DNA of 64,000 bases, taken from NCBI RefSeq assembly GCF_037126465.1, contig NC_088201.1, positions 134,134,052-134,198,051 of the forward strand, written 5' to 3'. Shown in pieces: positions 54,088 to 62,980 of the stretch. The notes beneath the pieces are model-generated. The model had not been told where the DNA came from. It made no database searches and saw only the letters and a list, made by a program, of their open reading frames with translations. The DNA comes from Ornithodoros turicata. Taxonomy: Eukaryota; Arthropoda; Arachnida; Ixodida; Argasidae. Every line of letters starts with the position of its first letter. Position 1 is the stretch's first letter. Both the position numbers and the translations under genes were made by a program.

Positions 54088-54972
54088 GAAATCCGAATAT
54101 TGTAGGTCAAATCGAATATCGAATCGAATGGAGGAAAAAATTCTGCATACCGAATCGAATATTGAATATTCGTGCAAAATTTGCAATATGTGACCCTCGC
54201 ACTAAGTTTCCATTTTGTAGCCCATGGCTTTAGTGTAATTTTTCTTGCATTAACTGTCACAAGAGAGACATGCAATTCTTCTGTTTAAAGCCCCTACTCT
54301 TTAATTTTGCATGAGTGCTTCCTGCCTTTCAGGGGAGCCTACACTTACTGGAGTACTGGAGTGGTTACCTTCATTTCAGAATTTTATGTCAGGCAGTAGC
54401 ATGTTATACGGATGAGGCTGTAATTGTTTGACAACCACAGGCCATTTGTGAAACAAACGAACTGGCATCCTGCCTCAACTTTGCCATGAACACCTTTTAG
54501 TTTCTTTGCAGTCGCCCTAGGAAGTTGCACTACTGAAATTTTAGATGTAAAGTACATCTTTAAGACACACTTCTTGTTCATGGGCTGCAGTCATTATTCA
54601 GGAGTCCTAACTTTTTAAAGGCAACATCACAGACATCAAATCAAAGTCCCTCGTCGGCACCGCTAAACTGCATGTGGGAGGGGCGCCACCCCTTCCACAG
54701 ACGACGTCTACAAAACTAACTTTGGATAACTTTATTTTAAACTAAACACTGTCCCGCCTGTGTTGGTCCTGCAGGAGGCTTCACCTCATGCGAAGTGTCA
54801 GGTGAAGTCATGAAGTGTCAGGTGAAGCCCACTTTCGGGTTGTGTCGTTCATATTCGTGGAATAGTCGAATATTCGAAAAATCGAATATTGGATATTTGA
54901 TTCGCAAATCGAATAGTTCGAGCGTTTGATATCCGATTCGAATTCGAGAACTCGAATATTCGCACACCCCTA
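54088..54972. mobile_element. hAT-like MITE (TAGGGGTGTGCG family), left end truncated
   Basis: The right end CGCACACCCCTA and the body match 9598-10466 in the same orientation. The left end begins at AATCCGAATATTGTAGG without the terminal TAGGGGTGTGCG, and the expected 8-mer ATTATATG is found only on the right. The right end lies 33 bp before the acceptor of cassette copy 8. Confidence 0.8.
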
Positions 54973-55005
54973 ATTATATGAAAGCTTCTCTTTCCTTTTT
55001 TTCAG

Positions 55006-55149
55006 ACTTGACAATGAAGAGAAGGGGTCCCGTCCATGTGAAGGAAGAACCTCAGGACAACAGCTTCTCTGTATCACCAGAAAACCACAGAGACTACCAC
55101 GGAGATGTCACTAAAACCACAGCAGTGCATACCTCCGAATGCTTTGCAG
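55006..55149 (+). CDS. KEEP cassette exon, copy 8
   Basis: A strong acceptor (CTTTCCTTTTTTTCAG), 144 nt open in phase 1 to phase 1, donor GTGAGACAGTATC. The peptide begins DLTMKRRGPVHVKEEPQDNS and ends HTSECFA. ATG is at the family position. The open frame continues past the donor for about 58 codons (ETVSILIVDEYGSTLCW and on). Upstream flank is duplicated at copy 3; a hAT MITE has landed 33 bp upstream of the acceptor. Confidence 0.7.
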
Positions 55150-55404
55150 GTGAGACAGTATCCATACTCATTGTCGATGAATATGGGTCCACATTGTGTT
55201 GGTTGATCCGTTTAGTGCAAGAATCTCAAGCAAGTTGGCGCACAACTGACCTGTTCTCTGTCCGTGGGCCTTTGAAGACTAAACTGAAGGAAGCTACCGT
55301 CTCAAATAATTTAATGAAGAATTAGGAATGAAACAAGCTTTTGAACCATCGCATAGCATAGTGCTGCTCCTGTCCATTTTAGGCAGCCCAAGCAGCACAA
55401 CATC

Positions 55405-55478
55405 TTCGCCCAATATTGGTCTAATCTTGGACCAGTATTGGGCCGGTATTGCCATTCTTGGGCCAATATTGGGCCAAA
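55405..55478. repeat. Cluster of CCAATATTGG-like palindromes
   Basis: CCCAATATTGGTC, GACCAGTATTGGGCC, GGTATTGCC and TGGGCCAATATTGGGCCAA occur within about 75 bp on the same strand. It looks like a short degenerate tandem or a fragment of a dispersed repeat; meaning unknown. Confidence 0.5.
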
Positions 55479-55726
55479 GTGTTGTGCGTCTTGGGAGAAC
55501 ATACGCAAGTGAGCACTCCTTGTAGCTCTTGATTCTCGTCAACTTATGAACCTTGTCTTTGCGTGCACTTTTGTAAACTACCGCCGTAGCAAAAGTGAGG
55601 ATTAAGATGGACTCATCTTAATTCCCGCGCTAAGCTAAATGGTGACTCACCAGAAAAAAAAATGGAGATGAGAAGTGTTGTAGTTCGGAGCATTGAGTAT
55701 GCATCGACCACAGCGAAAACAAACTT

Positions 55727-55966
55727 TTATTGGGCACTGGGAGCACACGGCTGTTCTGCAAGGAAGGATATGCCCAATTGAGTGGTGCGTTCCATGACCG
55801 ATACGAAATCTGAGGGCACACGCTCCGCATGGGATACGTAGTCCTCAGAGGTTTGCTCCGAAACGGCATCGCTGAACCTGATAGGACCACACACGCGGCA
55901 TTCAACAATACACAACAGGAAGTCATGTACAAAAACTATTTTATATTTTAATTTTGCATTAGACAT
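55727..55966 (-). pseudogene. 3' end of an unidentified gene, copy B
   Basis: A continuous minus-strand frame reads LLCIVECRVCGPIRFSDAV, SHAERVPSDFVSVMERTTQ and LGISFLAEQPCAPSAQ, then stops. The TAA stop lies inside CAATAAAAG, so the stop and poly-A signal overlap. The homologous plus-strand copy at 15706-16320 keeps the same end and the same overlap. Conservation of the C-terminal peptide in both suggests real coding sequence. Upstream exons are not seen. It lies about 580 bp downstream of cassette copy 8, on the opposite strand. Calling it a fragment is cautious; it could be the last exon of a live gene. Confidence 0.5.
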
Positions 55967-56349
55967 ATTGTAGTAGCAAACCTGAAACCATTCATTGAAA
56001 AATTATCATCCAGCAGTTTCTCTCCATTCTTTTCTGTTTCTCTTTCCAAGTTCAAACTGTGAGCAAAGACAACTATACACTGTGTAAATAGGCGGCAATT
56101 TCACTGCTCCAGAACACTGTCATAATACAAGCCTCCATATGACAAAGTCGATAAACTTGTCGCAAAAATTTGCTCTAGAGAGAACTTTGCTAGATAGATC
56201 GTCAGCAAAAATCCTGGGGCTTATCGGTCCTGCTGATCTGCCAAATGACCCAGTACACATACCAGAAAGATGATCATTGTTGTACAGAATTTTTATTTTT
56301 TTCTGACAAAAAAACATCAAACACCGACTTGGCACAACAGGCAACAAAA

Positions 56350-56395
56350 TTTACTCGTAATGTTTCGACGCCTACACGGGCGCCCTCATCAGACA
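56350..56395 (-). ncRNA. Hammerhead-ribozyme-like motif of a Penelope-like element
   Basis: On the minus strand CTGATGA is followed by GGGCGCC, a loop CGTGTA, GGCGTC and GAAAC. CTGATGA and GAAA are the two conserved core strands, and the segment between pairs as stem II with one wobble. A GTA follows (plus-strand TAC at 56352-56354), a possible cleavage triplet with a two-pair stem III. Stem I pairing is poor by eye. Penelope-like elements are known to carry such ribozymes, and the motif lies just after the GIY-YIG frame, where it is expected. Confidence 0.55.
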
Positions 56396-56420
56396 AACAT
56401 AAAACAATCCGAGATCAGCT

Positions 56421-56830
56421 TTATGCCTCCTGGTATTCTGGTAGGGGCCCCCTGTGGTTGTTCCAAGCATTGTTATCAGCATGAATGTAACAGGTTTCCA
56501 TACATTTTCGTACCCCCCAGCTATGTTCACGTGCCAAAGTTTCTTCTTCTTCAAAGTTAAATGAGTGACTGGCTTTTAGTACGTGTTCAACCAGCTTTGT
56601 ACGATGATTCTCTGTTGGTAGCTTCTTTATCTGTTGTTGATGTTCTTTTAGTCTGGTGGCCTTCTTTCTTCCAGTTCCGCCTATATGGCATGTGTCACAC
56701 TGTTTACATCGTAATCTGTATATAACTCCCGATGAATTCATGTGGGGCACAGAGTCCTGGGGTGGCATAGCGTATTATATACAGGGTTCGAGAAGGCTTG
56801 AAAGTGGTGTGGATATCAAGAGGTTTCAAA
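56421..56830 (-). pseudogene. Penelope-like element, C-terminal GIY-YIG endonuclease
   Basis: The minus strand reads SSGVIYRLRCKQCDTCHIGG, then TGRKKATRLKEHQQQ: the GIY (GVIY), YIG (CHIGG) and arginine-containing helix of the GIY-YIG nuclease. Later VEHVLKASHSFNF and GPLPEYQEA complete the usual Penelope-like C-terminus, ending at 56421. Upstream in another frame FKPSRTLYNTLCHP matches the linker before the nuclease, so there is one frameshift near 56768. Reverse transcriptase is missing. A hammerhead-like motif follows downstream. Confidence 0.75.
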
Positions 56831-57267
56831 ATAGTTCTTACAGCCTAAGACATGCCACGGACATAAGGGATACATAGTACAATGTTTTTGGGGGAGGTGG
56901 CTTAGAAAAGTTACTGGACATTTTAGAAATTGTATTCTGAGAATAATAATATAAGAATATAAATATAATAATAAATATATACAAATCTAATGGGAATATA
57001 ATAATAATAATATAACCTGAGAAAGTTGGTGAGTTTCTTTTGCCGAGTGGGAAATGTCGGCACGACATTCCGTTCGTATACAGTGAGGGCCTCTAGTGCT
57101 GCCTCTTGGTTTTCGCTGGCAACCGTGTTCCAGCTGAGAACATTGATTGTATCCAACACCTCCTGAACCGTCAGTACAGGACACACTTCTTCGACGGAGT
57201 CACTGTCACTGTCGATTGGGGCTTGCAGGCCTGTGACGATGTCTGCTTCAGTCGTCTCCTCTGTGTA

Positions 57268-58004
57268 CAGTCACCGACCGTTAATTCGGACCCTAATAAT
57301 TCAGACTTTCCAATAGTTCAGACAAAATCTTGGACTCAATCAATAGCCCCCATAGAACCAATGCATTTCAGCTTCCAATAATTCGGATCATTTTCGGGGC
57401 CACGGCTGGATAATTCAGACGGATTTTGGCCGACTTTCCCTACTTTTTGTGAAAATCCACGCTCCTAAATTCAAAATCGGAACCTCAAGCTTCCGACTCC
57501 CGCTCGCCGTCGGGCCGCCCCTCCAGTAGCTCCCTCGGAGCGCCGCCTGCAGGGTGGAGAAGCGTGCGCGAAGTTTGCGTTCATGTGACCGACGTTGCTG
57601 TTTAGACGTGCACTTCGGATGCGACAATCGAAACTGTGGAAATGTCGTCGTCGTCACAGATGACGAGATCGTCGCCGAAGTTCTGAACCTGCCTGCGGAT
57701 AGATCGGACAACGACGAGAGTGTCGCCGAACCTCCGTCTGCTGCGCGGATCCTCGCGGCCATCGATACACTCGGACGAGTTTATTCTGACAGTGTGACAT
57801 TATCAGAAATGCAGCGTGACGTTCTGTCTCGTGCGCGCGCTGCTAGGCAGTCGCGTATCGACACTTTCTTCCGTCCCGTGTAAATTTTTTGTAATAGACG
57901 CCAGTGTGAGAGTGGATTTTTATGATTAACTACTAATTCGGCCTACTCAATAATTAGGACAAATCCCATGACCATTAGAAGTCCGAATTAACGGTCGGCG
58001 ACTG
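57268..58004 (+). mobile_element. Deleted Tigger/pogo element nested in another Tigger
   Basis: Terminal repeat CAGTCACCGACCGTTAATTC at the left; the complement of the right end reads CAGTCGCCGACCGTTAATTC. TA flanks at 57266-57267 and 58005-58006. Subterminal TAATTCGGA and TAATTCAGAC motifs on both sides. Length 737 bp. Confidence 0.9.
57554..57883 (+). pseudogene. C-terminal Tigger transposase remnant inside the nested element
   Basis: The frame contains DDEIVAEVLNLPADRSDNDE, an acidic tail, then AARILAAIDTLGRVY and finally ARQSRIDTFFRPV. This is the C-terminal end of a Tigger protein (acidic region, leucine-rich helix, terminal aromatic motif as in TTERFFTP at 40.1 kb). The HTH and DDE parts are absent. 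The first methionines belong to read-through sequence and are unlikely to be a real start. Confidence 0.65.
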
Positions 58005-59384
58005 TATACGCTGTCAAATCCACGCTCAAAAACTCCTGCAGCTCGGTCTTTCAGGACACACCACAGTCATCTCTAAGCATCTCCCACTGCTAAGCAACAG
58101 CTGCTTGAGCAGCCGTGGACGCAATGTCCTCGCTGTTGTTGTCATCGTTACATTCTGTGTGGAAGCCTGCCTTTCGAAACGAATTAACAATTGGGTACTT
58201 CACGTTTCACGCACTGCCAGCTTGCTGCCAGCGTCTCTATCGCTTGGATAGCATCCATTATAGGTTCTCTTTTGTGGGGAATGCCCAGCATGTGCTTGTC
58301 TACCTGTCGGGTGTGGTAGGCACTTCACACTGTTGATTATACCCTGATCAAGTGGCTGGATGAGGGAGGTGCAATTGGGTGGGAAGAGACTAATTTCCAC
58401 ATGTGCAGATCCTCAATGTGATGTGTCTAGCAGATATGCAGGACCAGACACAGTTGTGATGGTCCTTCTTTGCCATGTCATGATGGAACTTCCTCATCCA
58501 GTCCCTGGAAATGGCTCACGACGTCCATGCCCTACTATTGGAGGCGTACCCCACTGAAATTCTCTTCCCTTGAAGCAATGTGGCCTCTTCCTTTCCCTAT
58601 CGCTAGGTGAATTTGCTTATCACTGCTGTCCATATTCGCACTGAATAAGACCAAAAATTGCAACTTGCTGTGACGTAACGCCTCACAGCGTTGTCCTTTT
58701 AGTGCCAGTGAGCAATCTGGTGACATCTGGTAGAACTATGCCATCTCATCGGGATTATACACGTTGTATGGAGTATAAGGGTTAAATATTGGGCTGCGTG
58801 GTATGACATTAAAATTGATAAAAAAGCCAGTGCATGGTGACACAAAGAGGATGAGATAGACACAGCACTGATGGAGGTGTCGCTTTGTGTCGCCCTCCAC
58901 TGGGGCTTTTTGTCAATATTTATGGAGTATACTTCTCCACAGCATCCGTGGGTGCAGCCTTTCAGCACAAAGCTCTTGACACAGTTGCATGTCTTCTCTT
59001 GAACTTTTCTAACCAGCCGTTGCTAGCTTAGAAGTTGTCACACCCTAGCATGTTGGCAAAATTGATGGCTTGGCATTGCACAATGGGTCTGGTCAGCAGA
59101 ACCTTCGCTGACAGCATTTCAGTGAACCACATGAATGTGGCTTTGTAGACCTTCTCATAAACAGCAAGCTTGAGCTGCTTTCGCGCGCGCTGGTTCCTGC
59201 GGCGCCAGCTGCGAGGATGCCGTCCTCTTACTTCAAGGTGGTGGACAATGAATTCACTAGAATGCCGAACCTGGCTAAAACATCCTTCTTTTTTTTTGCC
59301 ACTAGCAACAGCTTTGACGACTGATTTTGCATGCATAAAGAGGGCTTTGCATGTCCTCGCATGGTTAGTAGATCTGGGCGTCAT

Positions 59385-60282
59385 GGTGTCTCAAAGCGAA
59401 AGGAAGTCAGTGCGGGGGGACGGGCACTGAAAGAAGGGGCAAGAAAGCATGTGCCATTGTCTCCTTTCCTTACTTCATCTTCAGATTGGTGCTGGTGGGG
59501 TCAGCGCTTTGCCGTGTCTTCTTTGCCACTGACAGTAGCACATTACCTTGCTTTTTTTTCCCGGGACATCAGCACAAAATTATTCATTGCAGGTAGAACT
59601 CAGAGAGAACAACTTTGCTGGTATATGGATCACTCTTATATGTGGCACTCAGTGGAGGGAAAACACGGGTGCTAAGAAACTTCGTTGTATTGAGAGGTTC
59701 ACCATATCATGAGTTCACACTACATTGATGTTTGAGTGTAGTTCGCGAAGAACTAAGTCGGACTTTGATATAACGAAGCTTCCGGGGAACACTGTTTCTT
59801 TCGTTCTACCGAATATTTTGTGGTATCAAGCCTGCCAAAATATGGCAGGCAATTGGAGAAGGGAACACGTCCAAATTATTTTGCTGTATCGCAAAGTTTG
59901 TTGTACAATAGCATTTCATTACAGTATCAAGATTTGCGTGTACATATTTTCTTTAATTGTTATTCTTATTTTCAGTACGTGATTTTGAAAGGCACCTTAT
60001 TTATTTCTCTCGGTGTGTCAAGTGTAGTTTTTAAATTCTGCGCATACTGTCCCACTCTACAATAACTACACCACTCCTGATTTTTGTGTGTATTTTTACT
60101 GTACAATCTATTAGAGCATTTTATAGTAATTATGCCCTGATTTTTTTTGTCGATGTGGCACTTCATGATGTGGTCTAAAGTCAATATGACCCACATCTTG
60201 ATTTGAGTTTGAGACCCCTGGTATATAGTGAGCAGGACCACTCAAGACGAGTACACGTCTTCATACGTGCAGTACTGTTTTC
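59385..60282. other. No gene recognised; possible Tigger 5' end
   Basis: 59670-59800 has GAAACTTCGTTGTATTGAGA and GATATAACGAAGCTTCCGG, typical Tigger subterminal sequence, probably the 5' end of the preceding minus-strand pseudogene. The rest is AT-rich without motifs. The stretch 60258-60282 is part of the duplicated intron block. Confidence 0.4.
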
Positions 60283-61053
60283 TAGAGCTGTGCGAATAGT
60301 TTACAAGTGTATTTCACTTACACTGCGAATCGAATCTGAGTAATTTCATCAGATGGGAAATCAAATTCGAATAATCAGAAAAGGCCCAATTTGAATAATT
60401 TCGAATACCTCATGGTGAAATATTTTGTGGTTTTGTGCTCATAAGATGATGTTCTGCTGTAAACATGTGGGCCTTTTCAACCAGCATAACCTCTGTGTTG
60501 TGTATGGTAAACTGCAATTGTGGGATGAACTGCATTCAGAGTTAGTCAACATGTTCCATGCAGCCTGCTTTGTGTGCATCTCCTCATTTCTATGTTTACA
60601 TTGTGAATTTCCCGTACTTTTTTTTTGAAGCTGCACATGTTGCCATCTGTTACTAAACGTAACTCTTAAAGTTGGGAGTACATTTACTGGAACTTGCATT
60701 GCCCAGAGTATAGTGTTGACCATGAGCTCTCAAAATTTGTAGACTTCAGTGACAGAATATTGTAAACAGCATAAAGCGGGCTTCACCTGACGCTCGAGAG
60801 TAACGAGGTGAAGCGACTTGCAGAATGGAGCCACACACCAAAAGAGGAATGGCAGTAACGTGAAGTGGGCTTCACCTAACTCTTGGATGTAATGAGGTGA
60901 AGCCCGGATGCAGAATGGTGCTAACATTACTTCGCTTTTTTACTACTAGAAACATATTCGTATGTTGTGTATATAAAGTATGTTGTGAATAGCATTAGAT
61001 AGCATCAGGTATTCGATTAGTGTTCGAAATTTTCGAATATTCGCACATCACTA
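60283..61053. mobile_element. hAT-like MITE with 8-bp target duplication CTGTTTTC
   Basis: CTGTTTTC lies at 60275-60282 and 61054-61061. The ends are TAGAGCTGTGCGAATAG and ATTCGCACATCACTA. The interior holds two hairpins of the GCTTCACCT/AGGTGAAGC type near 60780 and 60870. The paralogous block at 34.8 kb reads GCAGTACTGTTTTCTCGTTT without the insertion. Confidence 0.9.
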
Positions 61054-61114
61054 CTGTTTTCTCATTTCTGCATTGCCAAACAGCTGCTTTGGAGATTCCA
61101 AACATTGTAGCAAT

Positions 61115-61774
61115 TAGGGTTGCCACCTTTTGTAGTGAAAAATACCGGCCGAGGGAGAGGGAAAGGAGGAAATGCTCATAGGAAAGGAAAAATGGGTGAG
61201 GGGTGGACGAGAACAGAGAGAGAGAGTGAGAAAGAGCGAGCATGCTTGCTCAAGATAATACAAGGAAATGTAGTTCCTGTGAGTGGCTGCAACATTGATG
61301 CTAGAAACTGCTATAAACAGGCGCGAACGCTACACTGGATCATATTGAAGCAACCGGATTGGGCTGCCACTTACTTTGAAAAACGCATTGACACAGACAA
61401 ACCCTTCTCTGCAGGTGGAGATCACATGAAGGTTGTTTACAGCTTAAGTGCTAGCTGGCTCGACACAACCGCCAACAGCTCCGCACAACCACTTATCTTG
61501 TCCCTTCCGAACACAAGACTTAATGAATAACAATGATAATAATAATAATAAATAATAACTAAGAAAACGACTGGTGACTGAGGAGTTGGGTCTGTGCTTC
61601 AAATTTATTCGAGCTGGAGTGGAATGTTGAAGAGAAAGCCCTGCAAAAGCCCCTATGAAGGGTCTTGAGCTACAAACCGGCAAAAGTCTGCCAGTAGCAC
61701 CTCCCTACCGACAACGGGCAGAGCGAGCAAATACCCGACCGTGCCGCTATAACAGCGGCCTGGTGGCAACCCTA
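61115..61774. mobile_element. hAT-like MITE (TAGGGTTGCCACC family) with 8-bp target duplication GTAGCAAT
   Basis: GTAGCAAT lies at 61107-61114 and 61775-61782. The ends TAGGGTTGCCACC and GGTGGCAACCCTA are perfect inverse repeats. The paralogous block at 34.7 kb has TAGTAATCTCCTT uninterrupted. Contains an (AAT)n run near 61538. Same family as 42456-42904 and 15739-16153. Confidence 0.92.
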
Positions 61775-61782
61775 GTAGCAAT

Positions 61783-62366
61783 CTCCTTGTGTTTCACACT
61801 GTCAGCTCATGAAGCAGCTTCCCAGGCTCTTCTCTCTTCAACATACATACTGCCCGATTGCATGGGCAAAAATGTTTCGTGTTTTTTTTTATTACTGTTG
61901 TCACTGTGAAAAAAAAACGTCTCTCCAGCTATTTAACCTATTCCTTACAAAGCTGATGATCTGCATTGTGGCATCAAGTCACGGGACAGTGTGCCCGCAC
62001 GGTTGAAACTGCCGCTTGTACACTGATCATGTTGAGGGAAAATACGTAGGGGGTGATATATTTGAGCACATTTTCATACTTTTAAACCAAACATGTGAGT
62101 CTGCTTCCCTATCTGCCACTTTCTCGTACGCCACCACTCTGAATGTGAGCATTACATTCTCCAGAATCAAGATCCTGAGACTGAGGGACACACAAACAGC
62201 ACGACATAAAGGACATGCATGTCCATCATCACCAGCTTGCCTGCTCAATTGACGTCTTGTTTGTGACCACATTCTTGCACTACATTTTTGAGGTTCTTGC
62301 ACTACAGTGTGTTGATAGTGGATTATGTGAATTATGTGAAAGTAACGGTTTTTTGCGTTCCTGTAG
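61783..62366 (+). repeat. Duplicated intron block and upstream flank of cassette copy 9
   Basis: 61783-61900 (CTCCTTGTGTTTCACACTGT, CTTCAACATACATACTG, TGCATGGGCAAAAATGTTT) continues the block seen downstream of copy 4. 62020-62160 (TGATCATGTTGAGGGAAAAT, CATTTTCATACTTTTAAACC) parallels the upstream flanks of copies 3, 7 and 8. Confidence 0.65.
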
Positions 62367-62510
62367 ACTTTGCAATGAACAGGAGGGGCTCCATCCATGT
62401 GAAGAAAGAACCTCAAGACAACAGCTTTTCCGTGTCAACAGAGAACCTAGGAGATTACCATGGAGGTACCATCAAGGCCATGGACGTGCAAACCAGTGAA
62501 TGTTTTCCAG
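62367..62510 (+). CDS. KEEP cassette exon, copy 9
   Basis: Acceptor TTTTTTGCGTTCCTGTAG, 144 nt open in phase 1 to phase 1, donor GTAAGGAAATATC. The peptide begins DFAMNRRGSIHVKKEPQDNS (first residue split across the junction) and ends QTSECFP. V-K-K-E still fits psi-K-x-E. ATG at the family position. The frame continues past the donor to KEISRLAINENGSTLH and a stop, as in copies 3, 4 and 8. Confidence 0.7.
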
Positions 62511-62712
62511 GTAAGGAAATATCTAGACTCGCTATCAATGAGAATGGGTCCACGTTGCATTGATTCACCTATTTGGTGGGAAAGGTTGTAGACATTGACA
62601 TAACCATATATACTGTCACTAACTACAGTATCTAACATTTACCTATCTGCATGACCAAAAATTTTACTTCACTTTCCTTTACTACATCATCATTGGGACA
62701 CCTTGGGACATT

Positions 62713-62980
62713 TACTTATTTATTTAATTAATACGGCTGGCCGACAGTTGAAGGCCAAGGCAGGGCAGAACAAGTAAGCTGTGTCATGCAACACACAGTG
62801 GCTCATCACATTAACAACATAGCATTAGATTGAATATGCATCGAATATCGGTTATAAAAAAAGAAAGGAAAAAAAATATACAAGCTAAGGCACTTTTTCA
62901 GAGCTGCAGTAACCAGAGGCAACCTATTGACCGTGGTTACACTTACCAGAAGAGGTCTTCAATCTCGCACAGTTAATAGG
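62713..62980 (-). repeat. Probable LINE 3' tail
   Basis: On the minus strand the segment ends in AAATAAATAAGTAAA, like the LINE tail at 33991. The 60 bases next to it (TTGGCCTTCAACTGTCGGCC) look like a LINE 3' UTR. No coding part. Confidence 0.35.

Larger units (their letters stand above)
57005..59384 (-). pseudogene. Tigger/pogo transposase pseudogene with nested deleted Tigger
   Basis: Reading from 59.4 kb downward, decayed segments occur in family order. They are EKVYKATFMWFTEMLSAKVL (CENP-B HTH region), KGQRCEALRHSKLQ followed by FSANMDSSDKQIHLAIGK (first DDE strands), FPPNCTSLIQPLDQGI (third aspartate) and FRKAGFHTE. Then come VEEVCPVLTVQEVLDTINVL and ALTVYERNVVPTFPTRQKKL to the end near 57005. 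Several stops and frameshifts. A second element (57268-58004) is inserted in the acidic tail; coding resumes on the other side without loss. TTCGTTGTATTGAGAGGTTC near 59680 may be the 5' terminal repeat. Confidence 0.8.
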
